Source of the DNA: JBCBCP01 sp038530575 | Lineage (GTDB): Bacteria; Pseudomonadota; Alphaproteobacteria; Rhodobacterales; Rhodobacteraceae | Direction: 5' to 3' | Assembly (NCBI GenBank): GCA_038530575.1 | Contig: JBCBCP010000012.1 | Location: forward strand, 1-64,000 | DNA: 64,000 nucleotides | Part shown: one piece after another, positions 44,154-52,857 of the stretch | Numbering within the stretch: position 1 is the first letter of the stretch | How the letters are laid out: the number at the start of each line of letters is the position of its first letter | Translations under genes and position numbers: made by a program | Notes under the pieces: generated by a model | Seen by the model: the letters and a program-made list of their open reading frames with translations, nothing else | Databases searched by the model: none | What the model was told of the DNA's origin: nothing

Positions 44154-44768
44154 ATGTCGGGCCGTTTCATTTCGTTTGAAGGGATTGATGGGTCCGGCAA
44201 ATCCACCCAGGCCCGGTTGCTCGCCGATACCCTGCGTGCCGAGGGCCACGACGTGGTGCTGACGCGCGAGCCGGGCGGCTCGCCCGGGGCTGAAGAAATC
44301 CGCGCGCTGGTGCTGCAAGGCGACCCTGACCGCTGGTCGGCCCGCACGGAAATCCTGCTGTTCACCGCCGCACGGCGCGATCACCTCGAACGCACGATCG
44401 AACCGGCGCTAGCCGCGGGCAAGATCGTGATCTGCGACCGCTTTGCAGACAGCACGCGCATGTATCAGGGCCTGAGCCGCGGCGATCTGCGCGGCCTTGT
44501 CGATCAACTGCATACCCTGATGATCGGGCGCGAGCCGGATGTGACCCTGCTGATCGACATGGACCCGGATACCGGGCTGGCCCGCGCCAAGGGGCGGCAA
44601 GGGACCGAGGAACGGTTCGAGGATTTCGGCGCGAGCCTGCAGGCGCAAATGCGCGCGGGTTTTCTTGCGCTGGCCAAAGAATTCCCGGACCGTTTTTCCG
44701 TCATTGATGGCGCGGCTATGCAGGATGTTGTTGCCCGGCGTGTGCGGGCCGCTCTACCCGATCTATAG
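44154..44768 (+). CDS. tmk: Thymidylate kinase
   Basis: 204 residues. The P-loop is FISFEGIDGSGKSTQARLLA. The DR(E) motif region LTREPGGSPGAEEIR and the lid region ARAKGRQGTEERFEDFG are present. It phosphorylates dTMP to dTDP. The gene starts 6 nt after dacA and is followed after about 100 nt by holB, matching the widespread tmk-holB-tatD gene order. Confidence 0.96.
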   Translation: MSGRFISFEGIDGSGKSTQARLLADTLRAEGHDVVLTREPGGSPGAEEIRALVLQGDPDRWSARTEILLFTAARRDHLERTIEPALAAGKIVICDRFADSTRMYQGLSRGDLRGLVDQLHTLMIGREPDVTLLIDMDPDTGLARAKGRQGTEERFEDFGASLQAQMRAGFLALAKEFPDRFSVIDGAAMQDVVARRVRAALPDL

Positions 44769-44874
44769 GCATGAAAAGTCCATCTGGAGCGAGGTTCTGC
44801 CCTGCACTCCGGCATTTTTGGGGTCCGAAGAAGATAGGCTGGAACCACCGCGGCGCGGCAGGTAGGAAGGCGGT

Positions 44875-46008
44875 ATGGCCGAGCTTCCCGCCCCAGATCA
44901 GGTTCAAGGTGCACCACATCCCCGCGATGCCGCGCAGCTTTTTGGCCAAGAGCCGGCCGAAACCGAATTTCTGGACGCGTATAATGGCGGGCGGCTGCAC
45001 CACGCCTGGCTGATGACCGGCCCGCGCGGCATAGGCAAGGCCACACTGGCCTGGCGCATTGCGCGATTTCTGCTGGCTACGCCTGAGGATGATGGCGGCA
45101 TGTTTGCCGCGCCGAGCCCTACCAGCCTTGATATCGCGCCGGATCATCCGGTCGCACGCCGCCTTGCCGCAGGCTCGGACCCCGGCGTTCGGGCGGTGAC
45201 GCGCAGCCCTAACGACAAGGGCGACCGGATGCGCGACCAGATTGTCGTCGATGACATCCGCGCGCTGGCCTCGTTCTTTCAGCTGTCGGCCACCGATGGC
45301 GGGCGACGGGTGGTCATTGTGGATGCCGCGGACGAGATGAACGTGCAGGCGGCCAATGCGCTATTGAAGATGCTGGAAGAGCCGCCCGAGCGCACGGTGC
45401 TTTTGCTGATCGCACACCAGCCCGCACGCCTCTTGCCGACAATCCGCTCGCGCTGCCGAACGCTCCGGCTGTCGCCCCTCGGCGCGCAGGACATGGATGC
45501 GGCGCTGGGTCAAGCAGGCCTTGATGCCAGCCAGCATGGCCCCGCGCTGGCAGAGCTCGCGGCGGGGTCCGTTGGTGCAGCGCTACGGCTTGCGCAGGGC
45601 GGCGGGCTGGAGATTTACGCAGAGCTGATCGCCCTTCTGGGCACCCTGCCCCGGCTTGACCGCGCGCGCACCCTGGCGCTGGCCGAGGCGGCGGCCCAGC
45701 GCGGGGCCGATGACAAGCGGCGGTTGCTGTTCACCCTTCTGGACATCGCGCTGGCCCGGCTGGCCCGCGCCGGCGCAACGGGGCAGCCGCCCGAAATACA
45801 GGCCGCGCCGCATGAAAGCACCGTTATGGCCCGCCTCGCCCCGCACCAAGGTGCAGGCCGGATCTGGGCACAGGCGGCGCAGACGATCTCGGCCCGGGCG
45901 GCGCATGGGCTGGCTGTCAACCTTGACCCTGCCGCACTCGTTCTAGATACGTTCCGAGAGCTGACCGAAGCGGCTCGCACCGCATCCCCCGCGCAGGCCC
46001 CCGCATGA
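44875..46008 (+). CDS. holB: DNA polymerase III subunit delta prime
   Basis: 377 residues. The AAA+ fold is visible with GPRGIGKATLAWRIARFLL, which has Ala instead of Ser/Thr after the P-loop Lys, as is usual in delta prime. VVIVDAADEMNVQAANALLK and LEEPPERTVLLLIAHQPARL are followed by the SRC motif in PTIRSRCRTLRL. It is a fixed subunit of the clamp loader. The start follows GGAAGGCGGT. Its stop overlaps the tatD start (ATGA). Confidence 0.94.
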   Translation: MAELPAPDQVQGAPHPRDAAQLFGQEPAETEFLDAYNGGRLHHAWLMTGPRGIGKATLAWRIARFLLATPEDDGGMFAAPSPTSLDIAPDHPVARRLAAGSDPGVRAVTRSPNDKGDRMRDQIVVDDIRALASFFQLSATDGGRRVVIVDAADEMNVQAANALLKMLEEPPERTVLLLIAHQPARLLPTIRSRCRTLRLSPLGAQDMDAALGQAGLDASQHGPALAELAAGSVGAALRLAQGGGLEIYAELIALLGTLPRLDRARTLALAEAAAQRGADDKRRLLFTLLDIALARLARAGATGQPPEIQAAPHESTVMARLAPHQGAGRIWAQAAQTISARAAHGLAVNLDPAALVLDTFRELTEAARTASPAQAPA

Positions 46009-46805
46009 CGCCGCAGATCACCGACAGCCATTGTCATCTGGACTTCCCCGACTTTGACGGCACCCTGCCCGACGTGCTCGCCGAGGCGGCGAACATGGGC
46101 GTGCACCGCATGGTGACCATCTGCACCAAGCTGCGGCTTGAGCCGCAGGTGCGCGCCATCGCAGAGGCGCATGGCCCGGTGTTTTACGCCGCCGGCACCC
46201 ACCCGATGAGCGCGGCGGACGAGCCGCTGGCGACGGTCGACGCCCTGGTGCAGATGGCCCGTCACCCCAAGATGGTCGGCATCGGCGAGACGGGGCTCGA
46301 TTACCACTACACCGAGGGTAGCAAGGCCGTGCAGCAGGAAAGCCTGCGCGTGCATATCGAGGCCGCGCGCCAAACCGGCCTGCCGCTGATCATCCATGCG
46401 CGCGACGCGGATGACGACATGGCCCGCATCCTGAGCGAAGAACACCGCGCGGGCGCCTATGGTTGCGTCATGCACTGCTTTTCCTCGTCCCGCGCACTGG
46501 CGGAGGCCGCGCTTGATCTGGGCTTTTACCTGTCCATGTCAGGCATCGCGGCCTTCCCCAAAAGCCAGGAGTTGCGCGATATTTTTGCCGCTGCCCCGGT
46601 GGACCGCATCCTCGTGGAAACCGACGCACCCTACCTCGCGCCCCCGCCCCACCGCGGCAAGCGCAACCAGCCGGCCTATGTCGCGCACACCGCGCAGAAA
46701 GGCGCGGAGGTGTTCGGCATGGATTATGCCGCCTTCGCCGCGCAGACGGAGGCCAATTTCGACAGGCTTTTTACCAAGGCCGCAGCGTGGGATCAGGCCG
46801 CATGA
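46005..46805 (+). CDS. tatD: TatD-family metal-dependent hydrolase (DNase)
   Basis: 266 residues. The N-terminus has ITDSHCHLDF with the first metal ligands. MVGIGETGLDYHYTEGSKAV, PLIIHARDADDDMARIL and ILVETDAPYLAPPPHRGKRN carry the remaining ligands of this TIM-barrel family. Members degrade DNA or act on small metabolites. It is coupled to holB upstream and to the MBL gene downstream by 4-nt overlaps. Confidence 0.93.
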   Translation: MTPQITDSHCHLDFPDFDGTLPDVLAEAANMGVHRMVTICTKLRLEPQVRAIAEAHGPVFYAAGTHPMSAADEPLATVDALVQMARHPKMVGIGETGLDYHYTEGSKAVQQESLRVHIEAARQTGLPLIIHARDADDDMARILSEEHRAGAYGCVMHCFSSSRALAEAALDLGFYLSMSGIAAFPKSQELRDIFAAAPVDRILVETDAPYLAPPPHRGKRNQPAYVAHTAQKGAEVFGMDYAAFAAQTEANFDRLFTKAAAWDQAA

Positions 46806-47593
46806 TGCGCTTCACGATCCTGGGCTGCGGGTCTTCGGGCGGTGTGCCGCGCCTTGGCGGGCACTGGGGCGCCTGCGATCCGGCCAATCCGAAAAACCAC
46901 CGCCGCCGCTGCTCCATGCTGGTCGAACGGGTCGGCTCTGAAGGCACGACAACCGTCCTGATCGACACCTCCCCTGACTTGCGCAGCCAGCTTCTGGATG
47001 CCGAGGTCGGGCGGCTCGACGCGGTGGTCTACACCCACAGCCACGCTGATCATGTGCATGGCATCGACGATCTGCGCATGATCGTCTTCAACATGCGCGC
47101 CCGCCTGCCGGTCTGGGCCGATGGCGCCACGACCGAGGCGCTGATGTCGCGCTTTGCCTATGCTTTCCTGCAACCACCCGGCTCACCTTACCCGCCGATC
47201 CTCGATATTAACGAGATCGACGGCGATGTTACGATCGATGGCCCGGGTGGCCTTATCACGCTAACGCCGTTCGACGTGAACCACGGCTCCATCGACAGCC
47301 TCGGCTTCCGCATTGGCGGCCTTGCCTACCTGCCCGATGTTGCCAGCATCCCCGACGCCTCGTGGACGGCACTCGAAAACCTCGACGTCTGGATCGTCGA
47401 CGCCCTGCGCCGCGACCCGCACCCGACGCATAGCCATCTGGCCCAGACGCTGGACTGGATCGACCGGGTGCAGCCCAAGCGCGCCGTGCTGACCAACATG
47501 CATATCGATCTGGACTACGAGACCGTCGCAGCAGAGACGCCGGAGCACATCACCCCGGCCTACGATGGCATGACGATCGAGCTTCCGGCGTGA
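46802..47593 (+). CDS. MBL-fold hydrolase (PhnP/YcbX-type phosphodiesterase-like)
   Basis: 263 residues, starting at ATG 46802 or the next ATG at 46805. The motif GCGSSGGVPRLGGHWGACD at the N-terminus and the zinc motif VVYTHSHADHVHGIDDLRM (HxHxDH) are typical of PhnP-like cyclic phosphodiesterases. NMHIDLDYETVAAETPEH closes the site. It is the last gene of the tmk-holB-tatD-MBL set, common in alphaproteobacteria. The exact substrate is unproven. Confidence 0.88.
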   Translation: MMRFTILGCGSSGGVPRLGGHWGACDPANPKNHRRRCSMLVERVGSEGTTTVLIDTSPDLRSQLLDAEVGRLDAVVYTHSHADHVHGIDDLRMIVFNMRARLPVWADGATTEALMSRFAYAFLQPPGSPYPPILDINEIDGDVTIDGPGGLITLTPFDVNHGSIDSLGFRIGGLAYLPDVASIPDASWTALENLDVWIVDALRRDPHPTHSHLAQTLDWIDRVQPKRAVLTNMHIDLDYETVAAETPEHITPAYDGMTIELPA

Positions 47594-47656
47594 TCCACCG
47601 TCACTTGGCAAAATAAACTCCCCCCGGAGGGCGTTTAAACCGCTAGACTTCCCCGA

Positions 47657-48583
47657 ATGCAGGCCCTTCTTGACGTTATCCTCCCGGTCTTTCTGGTCAT
47701 CGCCACGGGCTATGTGCTGACATGGCGCGGCTATTTCCCGATCAGCGGCATCGACGGGGTGATGAAGTTCACCCAAGGCTTCGCCATCCCCTGCCTGCTC
47801 TTTCAGGCCATCGCCAATATTGACCTCGGCGCGACCTTTCACCCCGGCCTTCTAACCAGCTTTTACGTGGGCGCCGGCACCTGTTTTGCACTTGGCATCC
47901 TAGGCGCGCGTCTTTTTGGGCGCGATTGGGAAGACGCGGTGGTGATCGGCTTTGCCTGCCTTTTCTCCAACTCGGTGCTGCTCGGCCTCGCGATCACTGA
48001 ACGCGCTTACGGTGCCGATGCGATGGCGGGCAATTTTGCCATCGTCGCGCTACACTCGCCCTTCTGTTACGGGCTTGGAATCACGGTGATGGAAATCGTG
48101 CGCAACCGCGGCCAGAGCCCGGCCAAAATGGCCCGCGCCGTATTGGCGGCGATGTTCCGAAACGCGTTGGTTATCGGGATTTTGCTTGGCTTCGCCGTGA
48201 ACCTGAGCGGCTTTGATCTTCCCCGCGTAATCGATGATGCGCTGGATCTAATCGTGCGCGCGGCCCTGCCAGCCGCGCTTTTCGCGCTTGGGGGCGTGCT
48301 TTATCAGTATCGACCAGAGGGAGACAAAACCCTCATTGCAATGATCTGCGTGATTGCGCTCGTGATCCATCCCACGATCACCTGGTCGCTCGGCACCGCG
48401 CTGGATGTCCCGCAAGACCTCTTTCGGTCTGCGGTGTTGACGGCCGCCATGGCACCGGGCTTCAACGCCTACATCTTCGCTGATCTTTACGGACGCGCGC
48501 GGCGCGTCGCGGCCTCCTCGGTGTTGGTGGCGACCGCCGCGTCGGTGCTGACGGCGTGGGGGTGGCTTATCGCGCTTGGCTAG
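47657..48583 (+). CDS. AEC-family transporter (auxin efflux carrier-like permease)
   Basis: 308 residues with about ten hydrophobic segments in two similar halves. PVFLVIATGYVLTWRGYFPI and GVMKFTQGFAIPCLLFQAIA at the N-terminus, and APGFNAYIFADLYGRARRVA near the C-terminus, are typical of the AEC family. Members export or import carboxylates such as malonate or malate. It is a single gene after a 63-nt gap, with no enzyme neighbours to suggest the substrate. Confidence 0.87.
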   Translation: MQALLDVILPVFLVIATGYVLTWRGYFPISGIDGVMKFTQGFAIPCLLFQAIANIDLGATFHPGLLTSFYVGAGTCFALGILGARLFGRDWEDAVVIGFACLFSNSVLLGLAITERAYGADAMAGNFAIVALHSPFCYGLGITVMEIVRNRGQSPAKMARAVLAAMFRNALVIGILLGFAVNLSGFDLPRVIDDALDLIVRAALPAALFALGGVLYQYRPEGDKTLIAMICVIALVIHPTITWSLGTALDVPQDLFRSAVLTAAMAPGFNAYIFADLYGRARRVAASSVLVATAASVLTAWGWLIALG

Positions 48584-48646
48584 ACGGGAACCTATTGCGA
48601 TCTAAAGCGTTTTCCCTCCGACGAAGTAACACTTGGAGGCTTCTTT

Positions 48647-48820
48647 ATGTCCGCCCATACCACCAACATCCAAAAACAGACCCGTCGCCACTGGGGCGCG
48701 ATCGCAGGCATTGCGCTGTGCATTGGTTTTGTTGCCGCGCTTGCGCTTTATATGTTTGTCGCTGACCCGGATGGCGCCATCGTCGATCAAGCCAGCCCGG
48801 TTGCCTCGACAGACGGTTAA
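48647..48820 (+). CDS. Small single-pass membrane protein (57 aa)
   Basis: 57 residues, preceded by CTTGGAGG at good spacing. An N-terminal polar segment with basic residues (QKQTRRHWG) leads into one membrane helix (AIAGIALCIGFVAALALYMF) and a short acidic tail (VADPDGAIVD). The predicted orientation is N-terminus inside. I do not recognise the family. It ends 25 nt before a strong terminator, so it is probably expressed on its own. Confidence 0.65.
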   Translation: MSAHTTNIQKQTRRHWGAIAGIALCIGFVAALALYMFVADPDGAIVDQASPVASTDG

Positions 48821-48845
48821 ATTTTCCGCCCTTTTAGCAAAGTAA

Positions 48846-48876
48846 AAGCCTCGAACCAATCAGGTTCGAGGCTTTT
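48846..48876 (+). terminator. Rho-independent terminator after the 57-aa gene
   Basis: AAGCCTCGAACC and GGTTCGAGGCTT form a perfect 12-bp stem around a 5-nt loop (aatca), followed by a T-run. The matching A-run at the left makes it usable from both strands, which suits the convergent 35-aa gene at 48903-49010. Confidence 0.9.
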
Positions 48877-48902
48877 TCATTTCAGCGTGTTGCGATCAAT
48901 AG

Positions 48903-49010
48903 CTAGCTGTCATTTCGGTCACGCGCTTTGCCTGACCGCGTTGAAACAAGGATCACAGCGGCGACCAGCAGCAATGCCGCCAGTCCGACGATAAGAAAAT
49001 CAATACTCAT
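48903..49010 (-). CDS. Very small membrane protein (35 aa)
   Basis: 35 residues: MSIDFLIVGLAALLLVAAVI forms one membrane helix, followed by a short basic/polar tail (STRSGKARDRNDS). The start is preceded by an excellent AGGAGGT ribosome-binding site, and the gene ends close to the bidirectional terminator. I do not recognise a family. Coding is supported by the ribosome-binding site, composition and placement, but not proven. Confidence 0.6.
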   Translation of the reverse strand: MSIDFLIVGLAALLLVAAVILVSTRSGKARDRNDS

Positions 49011-49067
49011 TGCGCACCTCCTTCTGGGACACAACAAGCAGGAGGCGCAGATGTTCCATGGCGCGCC

Positions 49068-50852
49068 TTAATAGTCGACCCCAGCCATCTGGTCTTTCGT
49101 GCTGATTGCAAACGTACTGGTTACGCTGTGGCGCGCCGCGTCGCGTTCGATCTGGACCGGACCACCAAGTTGCATCGAAAACGCGCGGATCAGCAAGGTG
49201 CCAAGACCCCCCGTATCGGTGTCGTCTGCCAGGTCATTCACCGGCAAAACCGGGCGTGGCCCCAGGGAATTCGCACAGCCAAAAGTGACCTGTGGCGCAT
49301 CGTTCGCATCCGCGTCATGTGACTTCAACCAAACATCAATCCATGCCGGCCCGCCTTCCGGCTTGCCGACATATTTGACCGCGTTCGACGCCGCCTCACT
49401 TGCCAGAAGCGACAGCGCGACAAGCTGATCGGGCACCAGATCAATCGCGTCGAATTGCATCCGAACCTCCACCTGCGTCGCAGTGCCGTCGCGCAGCGTA
49501 TCTGTGAGCGGTTCAAGCACCTTGCGCAGCATATCGCCCGCGTCGGCGCGCGCGAGGTTCTCGCTGACATAAAGCTGACGGTGCACCTGCGCGAGGTCTA
49601 GGACCCGTCTTTGCAACTGTTCGATCACGCGCCGAGTCTCGGAATTTCTGGCGGAGCGCACCTTCATGTTCATGATCGAAGAGATCATCTGCAGGTTATT
49701 CTTAACGCGGTGATGCACCTCCTTGAGCAGGATGTTCTTTTCCCGCAGCGCATTTTCCATTTCCGCCTCATCCTGCACGATGGTCTGGGCGAGTCGCTTG
49801 AATTCGGCGTCCAGCTCGGCCAGTTCGGCGGCGATAGCCATGCCTTCAGTCCTCTTTCCCAGGTGGCGATCACGGGCAAAGCGGCGCATCCTTTTGCCTA
49901 GTTGCAGCACATGGCGCAGCACAAGGCGGTGGATCGCAAATGACACAACCGCAAGGCTGGCCAGCCACATGATGACCGGCGTAAACAATGCCGGCAGCCT
50001 GAGACTGATGCCTCCAATCCCCGTCGCACCTTGTGGCCAGCTCGCCATCGCATAGACAACGTCAGGAACAACCGGGATTACAGCAAAAGCCCGTTCCTGG
50101 CCGGTCCCGGACATCGCCTTAAAGGCTTTTGCACCGCGCCCGACATGCGATTGCAGCGAGAGTCCAACCGGCACGGCGGGTGCATCAATCCGTGGCCCCA
50201 GCTCCACCGTCAGCAAGTCGCCAGCGGCGTTGAAGAGGATCAGACTGTCCGGCTTCTGCGCCCCTGAGGCGGACATGTCCGGCATTGTGACAAATCCCGG
50301 CGCTGGCAGGGACAGCGACAGGAAACCGCGTAAAGTGCCCTCGTTGACGACAGGTTGGACAAAATTCAGAACGGCTTCAGTGCTGACATCCGGCGTTGCC
50401 AGCAATGTGACACTGGCGCGGGGGTCCGCCAATTGCCGCACAAAGTCGTCATGTTGAGAATAGTCGATGCTGTTCGGCGCTGTTGAACACACCATGAGTC
50501 CATTGAGCGGAATAAAGCCCGCAAAGCTGAACTCAGGGTGATCATGCAGGAAGTTGCGCATAAAGACGCGGCACTCGTCCGGCGTATCCCCCAGCCGATA
50601 GGCCATCACCCCAATGGCTTGAGCCGCGCCCTGAGCGCGCAGCAGCGCTTCCTTTTCACCAGACACGGCTGTCTGCGTCAGTGCCAACAATTGCAGCTGC
50701 GAACGGTTCTCGACCTCACGAGAAAGCGTCGAGGTCTGTAACACCCCCATCATGCCCAAAGGGACAAGCGCGAGGGTCAAAAAGACCAGCACTTGCACCC
50801 AAAGACGCACGCGCCATCGCGGCGCCTTACCAGTGTCGGCCTGCCCAGCCAC
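49068..50852 (-). CDS. Membrane sensor histidine kinase of the HisKA_2/HWE type, general stress response
   Basis: 594 residues. One membrane helix near residues 18-40 (LWVQVLVFLTLALVPLGMMG) and a second near 300 (FTPVIMWLASLAVVSFAIHR) enclose a periplasmic sensor domain of about 250 residues. The HisKA_2 box is LLKEVHHRVKNNLQMISSIM with the phosphorylated His. The ATPase region has LLASEAASNAVKYVGK (N box) and GGLGTLLIRAFSMQLGGP (G box). The gene is 12 nt after ecfG on the same strand. This kinase family phosphorylates PhyR, encoded nearby, in response to stress signals. Confidence 0.9.
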   Translation of the reverse strand: MAGQADTGKAPRWRVRLWVQVLVFLTLALVPLGMMGVLQTSTLSREVENRSQLQLLALTQTAVSGEKEALLRAQGAAQAIGVMAYRLGDTPDECRVFMRNFLHDHPEFSFAGFIPLNGLMVCSTAPNSIDYSQHDDFVRQLADPRASVTLLATPDVSTEAVLNFVQPVVNEGTLRGFLSLSLPAPGFVTMPDMSASGAQKPDSLILFNAAGDLLTVELGPRIDAPAVPVGLSLQSHVGRGAKAFKAMSGTGQERAFAVIPVVPDVVYAMASWPQGATGIGGISLRLPALFTPVIMWLASLAVVSFAIHRLVLRHVLQLGKRMRRFARDRHLGKRTEGMAIAAELAELDAEFKRLAQTIVQDEAEMENALREKNILLKEVHHRVKNNLQMISSIMNMKVRSARNSETRRVIEQLQRRVLDLAQVHRQLYVSENLARADAGDMLRKVLEPLTDTLRDGTATQVEVRMQFDAIDLVPDQLVALSLLASEAASNAVKYVGKPEGGPAWIDVWLKSHDADANDAPQVTFGCANSLGPRPVLPVNDLADDTDTGGLGTLLIRAFSMQLGGPVQIERDAARHSVTSTFAISTKDQMAGVDY

Positions 50853-50864
50853 AGTGCCCCCGCG

Positions 50865-51422
50865 CTACATTGCCGCCGAGCGGTTTCCAGACACAACGGC
50901 CATCGTCGCGTTGTCCGTCAGCTCCATCGCGTCGTCCGCGTCCAACTCCAACAACTCTGTCAGGCGGGCGCGGCCACGGTTCGCGCGGCTTTTGATAGTG
51001 CCGACAGCAACGCCGCACATCTCGGCCGCTTCCTCGTATGAAAACCCGTTGGCGCCCACCAAGATCAAGGCCTCGCGCTGCTCGTCCGGTAGCTTTTCAA
51101 AGGCCTCCCGGAAATCTTTCATTTGCAGCCGCCCGTCATGGGCCGGCTTCTCGGATAACGTCTCGGTAAAGACGCCGTCCACATCACCAATCTCACGGTT
51201 CGCCTTGCGACGGTTGGAATAATACGTGTTGCGCAGAATGGTGAAGAGCCAAGCGCGCATGTTTGTTCCCACATTGAACTTTTCAATATTGGTCCATGCT
51301 TTGACAATCGTGTCCTGCACCATGTCATCAGCAAGCGCCCCGTTCCGCGTAAGGCTGAGCGCAAAGGCACGCAGCGCCGGAAGATGGTCGACAAGTTCGT
51401 CACGAGGATCCGGCGCGCTCAT
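50865..51422 (-). CDS. ecfG: ECF sigma factor of the EcfG (general stress) group
   Basis: 185 residues. Region 2 is DDMVQDTIVKAWTNIEKFNV, followed by NMRAWLFTILRNTYYSNRRK. Region 4 is LPDEQREALILVGANGFSYE and CGVAVGTIKSRANRGRARL. EcfG directs RNA polymerase to stress promoters of the GGAAC-N16-CGTT type and is held inactive by NepR until PhyR is phosphorylated. Its start overlaps the nepR stop by 4 nt (ATGA), and the kinase gene follows. Confidence 0.92.
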   Translation of the reverse strand: MSAPDPRDELVDHLPALRAFALSLTRNGALADDMVQDTIVKAWTNIEKFNVGTNMRAWLFTILRNTYYSNRRKANREIGDVDGVFTETLSEKPAHDGRLQMKDFREAFEKLPDEQREALILVGANGFSYEEAAEMCGVAVGTIKSRANRGRARLTELLELDADDAMELTDNATMAVVSGNRSAAM

Positions 51423-51592
51423 TTATCGCTCTCCTGGCCGCCGCTGGCTTCTGGCGCATCGCCTGCCCGCAGCTTGGCCAGCAGGTCCGTAAACCGATCT
51501 GGCAGCGTATCCTCAACCTGATCGGCATATACGCGTTTGAGATTTTCATCGATCTGCCGCTGCAGGTCGTCAGATGATTTCTTGTCGTTCAT
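51419..51592 (-). CDS. nepR: NepR anti-sigma factor
   Basis: 57 residues from the ATG at 51592, where the conserved part begins; a longer form from 51619 is possible but has no ribosome-binding site. The core block IDENLKRVYADQVEDTLPDR and FTDLLAKLR is the NepR signature. NepR binds EcfG and, on stress, is captured by phosphorylated PhyR through the PhyR sigma-like domain. It is the first gene of the nepR-ecfG-kinase operon and diverges from phyR. Confidence 0.9.
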   Translation of the reverse strand: MNDKKSSDDLQRQIDENLKRVYADQVEDTLPDRFTDLLAKLRAGDAPEASGGQESDK

Positions 51593-51637
51593 AATGCCCG
51601 CTATAGGTCCGTTTTCCATATGTCATTCGACAAATTA

Positions 51638-51675
51638 TATGGAACCAAACAGGCGGCCACTCGTTTGGTTCCATA
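51638..51675. promoter_or_regulatory. Palindromic bidirectional EcfG-type promoter
   Basis: TATGGAACCAAAC at 51638-51650 and GTTTGGTTCCATA at 51663-51675 form a perfect 13-bp inverted repeat. On the plus strand GGAAC (51641) and CGTT (51662) are 16 nt apart, the EcfG consensus, pointing at phyR. On the minus strand GGAAC (51672) and TGTT are also 16 nt apart, pointing at nepR-ecfG. Each -35 overlaps the other promoter's -10 region. Confidence 0.8.
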
Positions 51676-51703
51676 AAAAATGAACACGCGAGGAAAAAAC
51701 AAA

Positions 51704-52522
51704 ATGACGGATACCGCGAGTATCGATGCCCAGACCGACGCCATCGCGGCAGAGCTGCCATATCTGCGTCGCTATGCACGGGCGATCACCGGCTCGCAGG
51801 CCAGCGGTGACGCTTATGCGGTTGCAACGCTGGAGACGATTTTGGAGGATCGCAGCCTGATTGCCAGCGATTTGAGCCCGCGAGTTGCGCTGTTTGGTGT
51901 TTTGCACGGGATTTGGCGTAGTTCCGATGTGGACAGCACCGCGCCCGACACCATGGACGGCCCCGAAGGCAAGGCCCGCGAGCACCTGTCAAAGCTGACA
52001 CCGAACACGCGCGAGGCGCTGCTGCTGCACACGATCGAGGGCTTTTCAGAGCATGACATCGGGTTGATCATGCAGATCTCAGGCGATGAGGCAGCCGAAC
52101 TTGTTCGCATCGCCCGCGAAGAAATGGCGGCCCTTGTTGCGGGCTCTGTCCTGATCATCGAAGACGAGCCGATTATCGCCATGGATCTTGAAGCGATGGT
52201 CGCCGACATGGGTCACCGCATCACTGGCAATGCGCGCACCCACGCCGAAGCGGTCAGCATCGCCCGTGCCGACCCGCCTGCGCTGATCCTGGCCGATATT
52301 CAGCTTGCAGATAACTCCTCGGGAATTGAGGCCGTAAACGAAATCCTGACTGGGATGAAAGAGGTCCCCGTGATCTTTATCACCGCGTTCCCGGAGCGGC
52401 TCTTGACGGGCGAAAAACACGAGCCCGCTTTTATGATCCCCAAACCTTATACAGAAGAACAGGTCCGCTCTGCGGTCAGTCAGGCCCTGTTCTTCTCCTC
52501 GACCGAGACGCTCAAGGCCTAA
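51704..52522 (+). CDS. phyR: PhyR general stress response regulator
   Basis: 272 residues from the ATG at 51704. The upstream in-frame ATG at 51680 would leave almost no leader behind the EcfG-type promoter, while 51704 follows CGAGGA. The N-terminal half is a sigma-like domain (ELPYLRRYARAITGSQASGD, LTPNTREALLLHTIEGFSEH). The C-terminal half is a receiver domain with VLIIEDEPIIAMDLEAMV and the phospho-acceptor Asp in ALILADIQLADNSSGIEAV. When phosphorylated it captures NepR and frees EcfG. Confidence 0.94.
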   Translation: MTDTASIDAQTDAIAAELPYLRRYARAITGSQASGDAYAVATLETILEDRSLIASDLSPRVALFGVLHGIWRSSDVDSTAPDTMDGPEGKAREHLSKLTPNTREALLLHTIEGFSEHDIGLIMQISGDEAAELVRIAREEMAALVAGSVLIIEDEPIIAMDLEAMVADMGHRITGNARTHAEAVSIARADPPALILADIQLADNSSGIEAVNEILTGMKEVPVIFITAFPERLLTGEKHEPAFMIPKPYTEEQVRSAVSQALFFSSTETLKA

Positions 52523-52857
52523 GGGCTCCGAAGCCTGGCGAGGGCATTTTCCACGTCGAAATTGGTAAACGGGTCGGGCAGCACCGCACTAAACGCGGTG
52601 CCGCCGGGGTGGTCTTGATCCACGCCAAACAAGACCACGCGAACATCCTTGCGCGTCAGCACAGGTTCCAGCTCAGCGGCATGCCGCGCAACGCTGCTTG
52701 CGCTCAGCATCAAAACCATGCTGCCAATCGCGCGCTCCAGCGCCCGCGGCACGTTGCTGGCGTGCCGTACAAGGCGCGCACGCGCACCAGCGGCACGTGC
52801 GGCGTCCCGCAGGTCTTCTCCGATCAGCAGATCAGGTTCGAAAGCAATAACGTCCAA
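52519..52857 (-). CDS. Receiver-like small protein lacking the phospho-acceptor site
   Basis: 112 residues from a TTG at 52857 with a GGGAG upstream; the nearby ATG is out of frame. The pattern LDVIAFEPDLLIGEDLRDAA, then VLMLSASSVARHAAELEPVL and VVLFGVDQDHPGGTAFSAVL, follows the alternating strand-helix order of a response regulator receiver. The strand-3 Asp is replaced (LMLSAS) and the acidic pair is FEPD. It ends overlapping the phyR stop by 4 nt in convergent orientation. A partner-switching or decoy role in stress signalling is possible. Confidence 0.6.
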   Translation of the reverse strand: MDVIAFEPDLLIGEDLRDAARAAGARARLVRHASNVPRALERAIGSMVLMLSASSVARHAAELEPVLTRKDVRVVLFGVDQDHPGGTAFSAVLPDPFTNFDVENALARLRSP

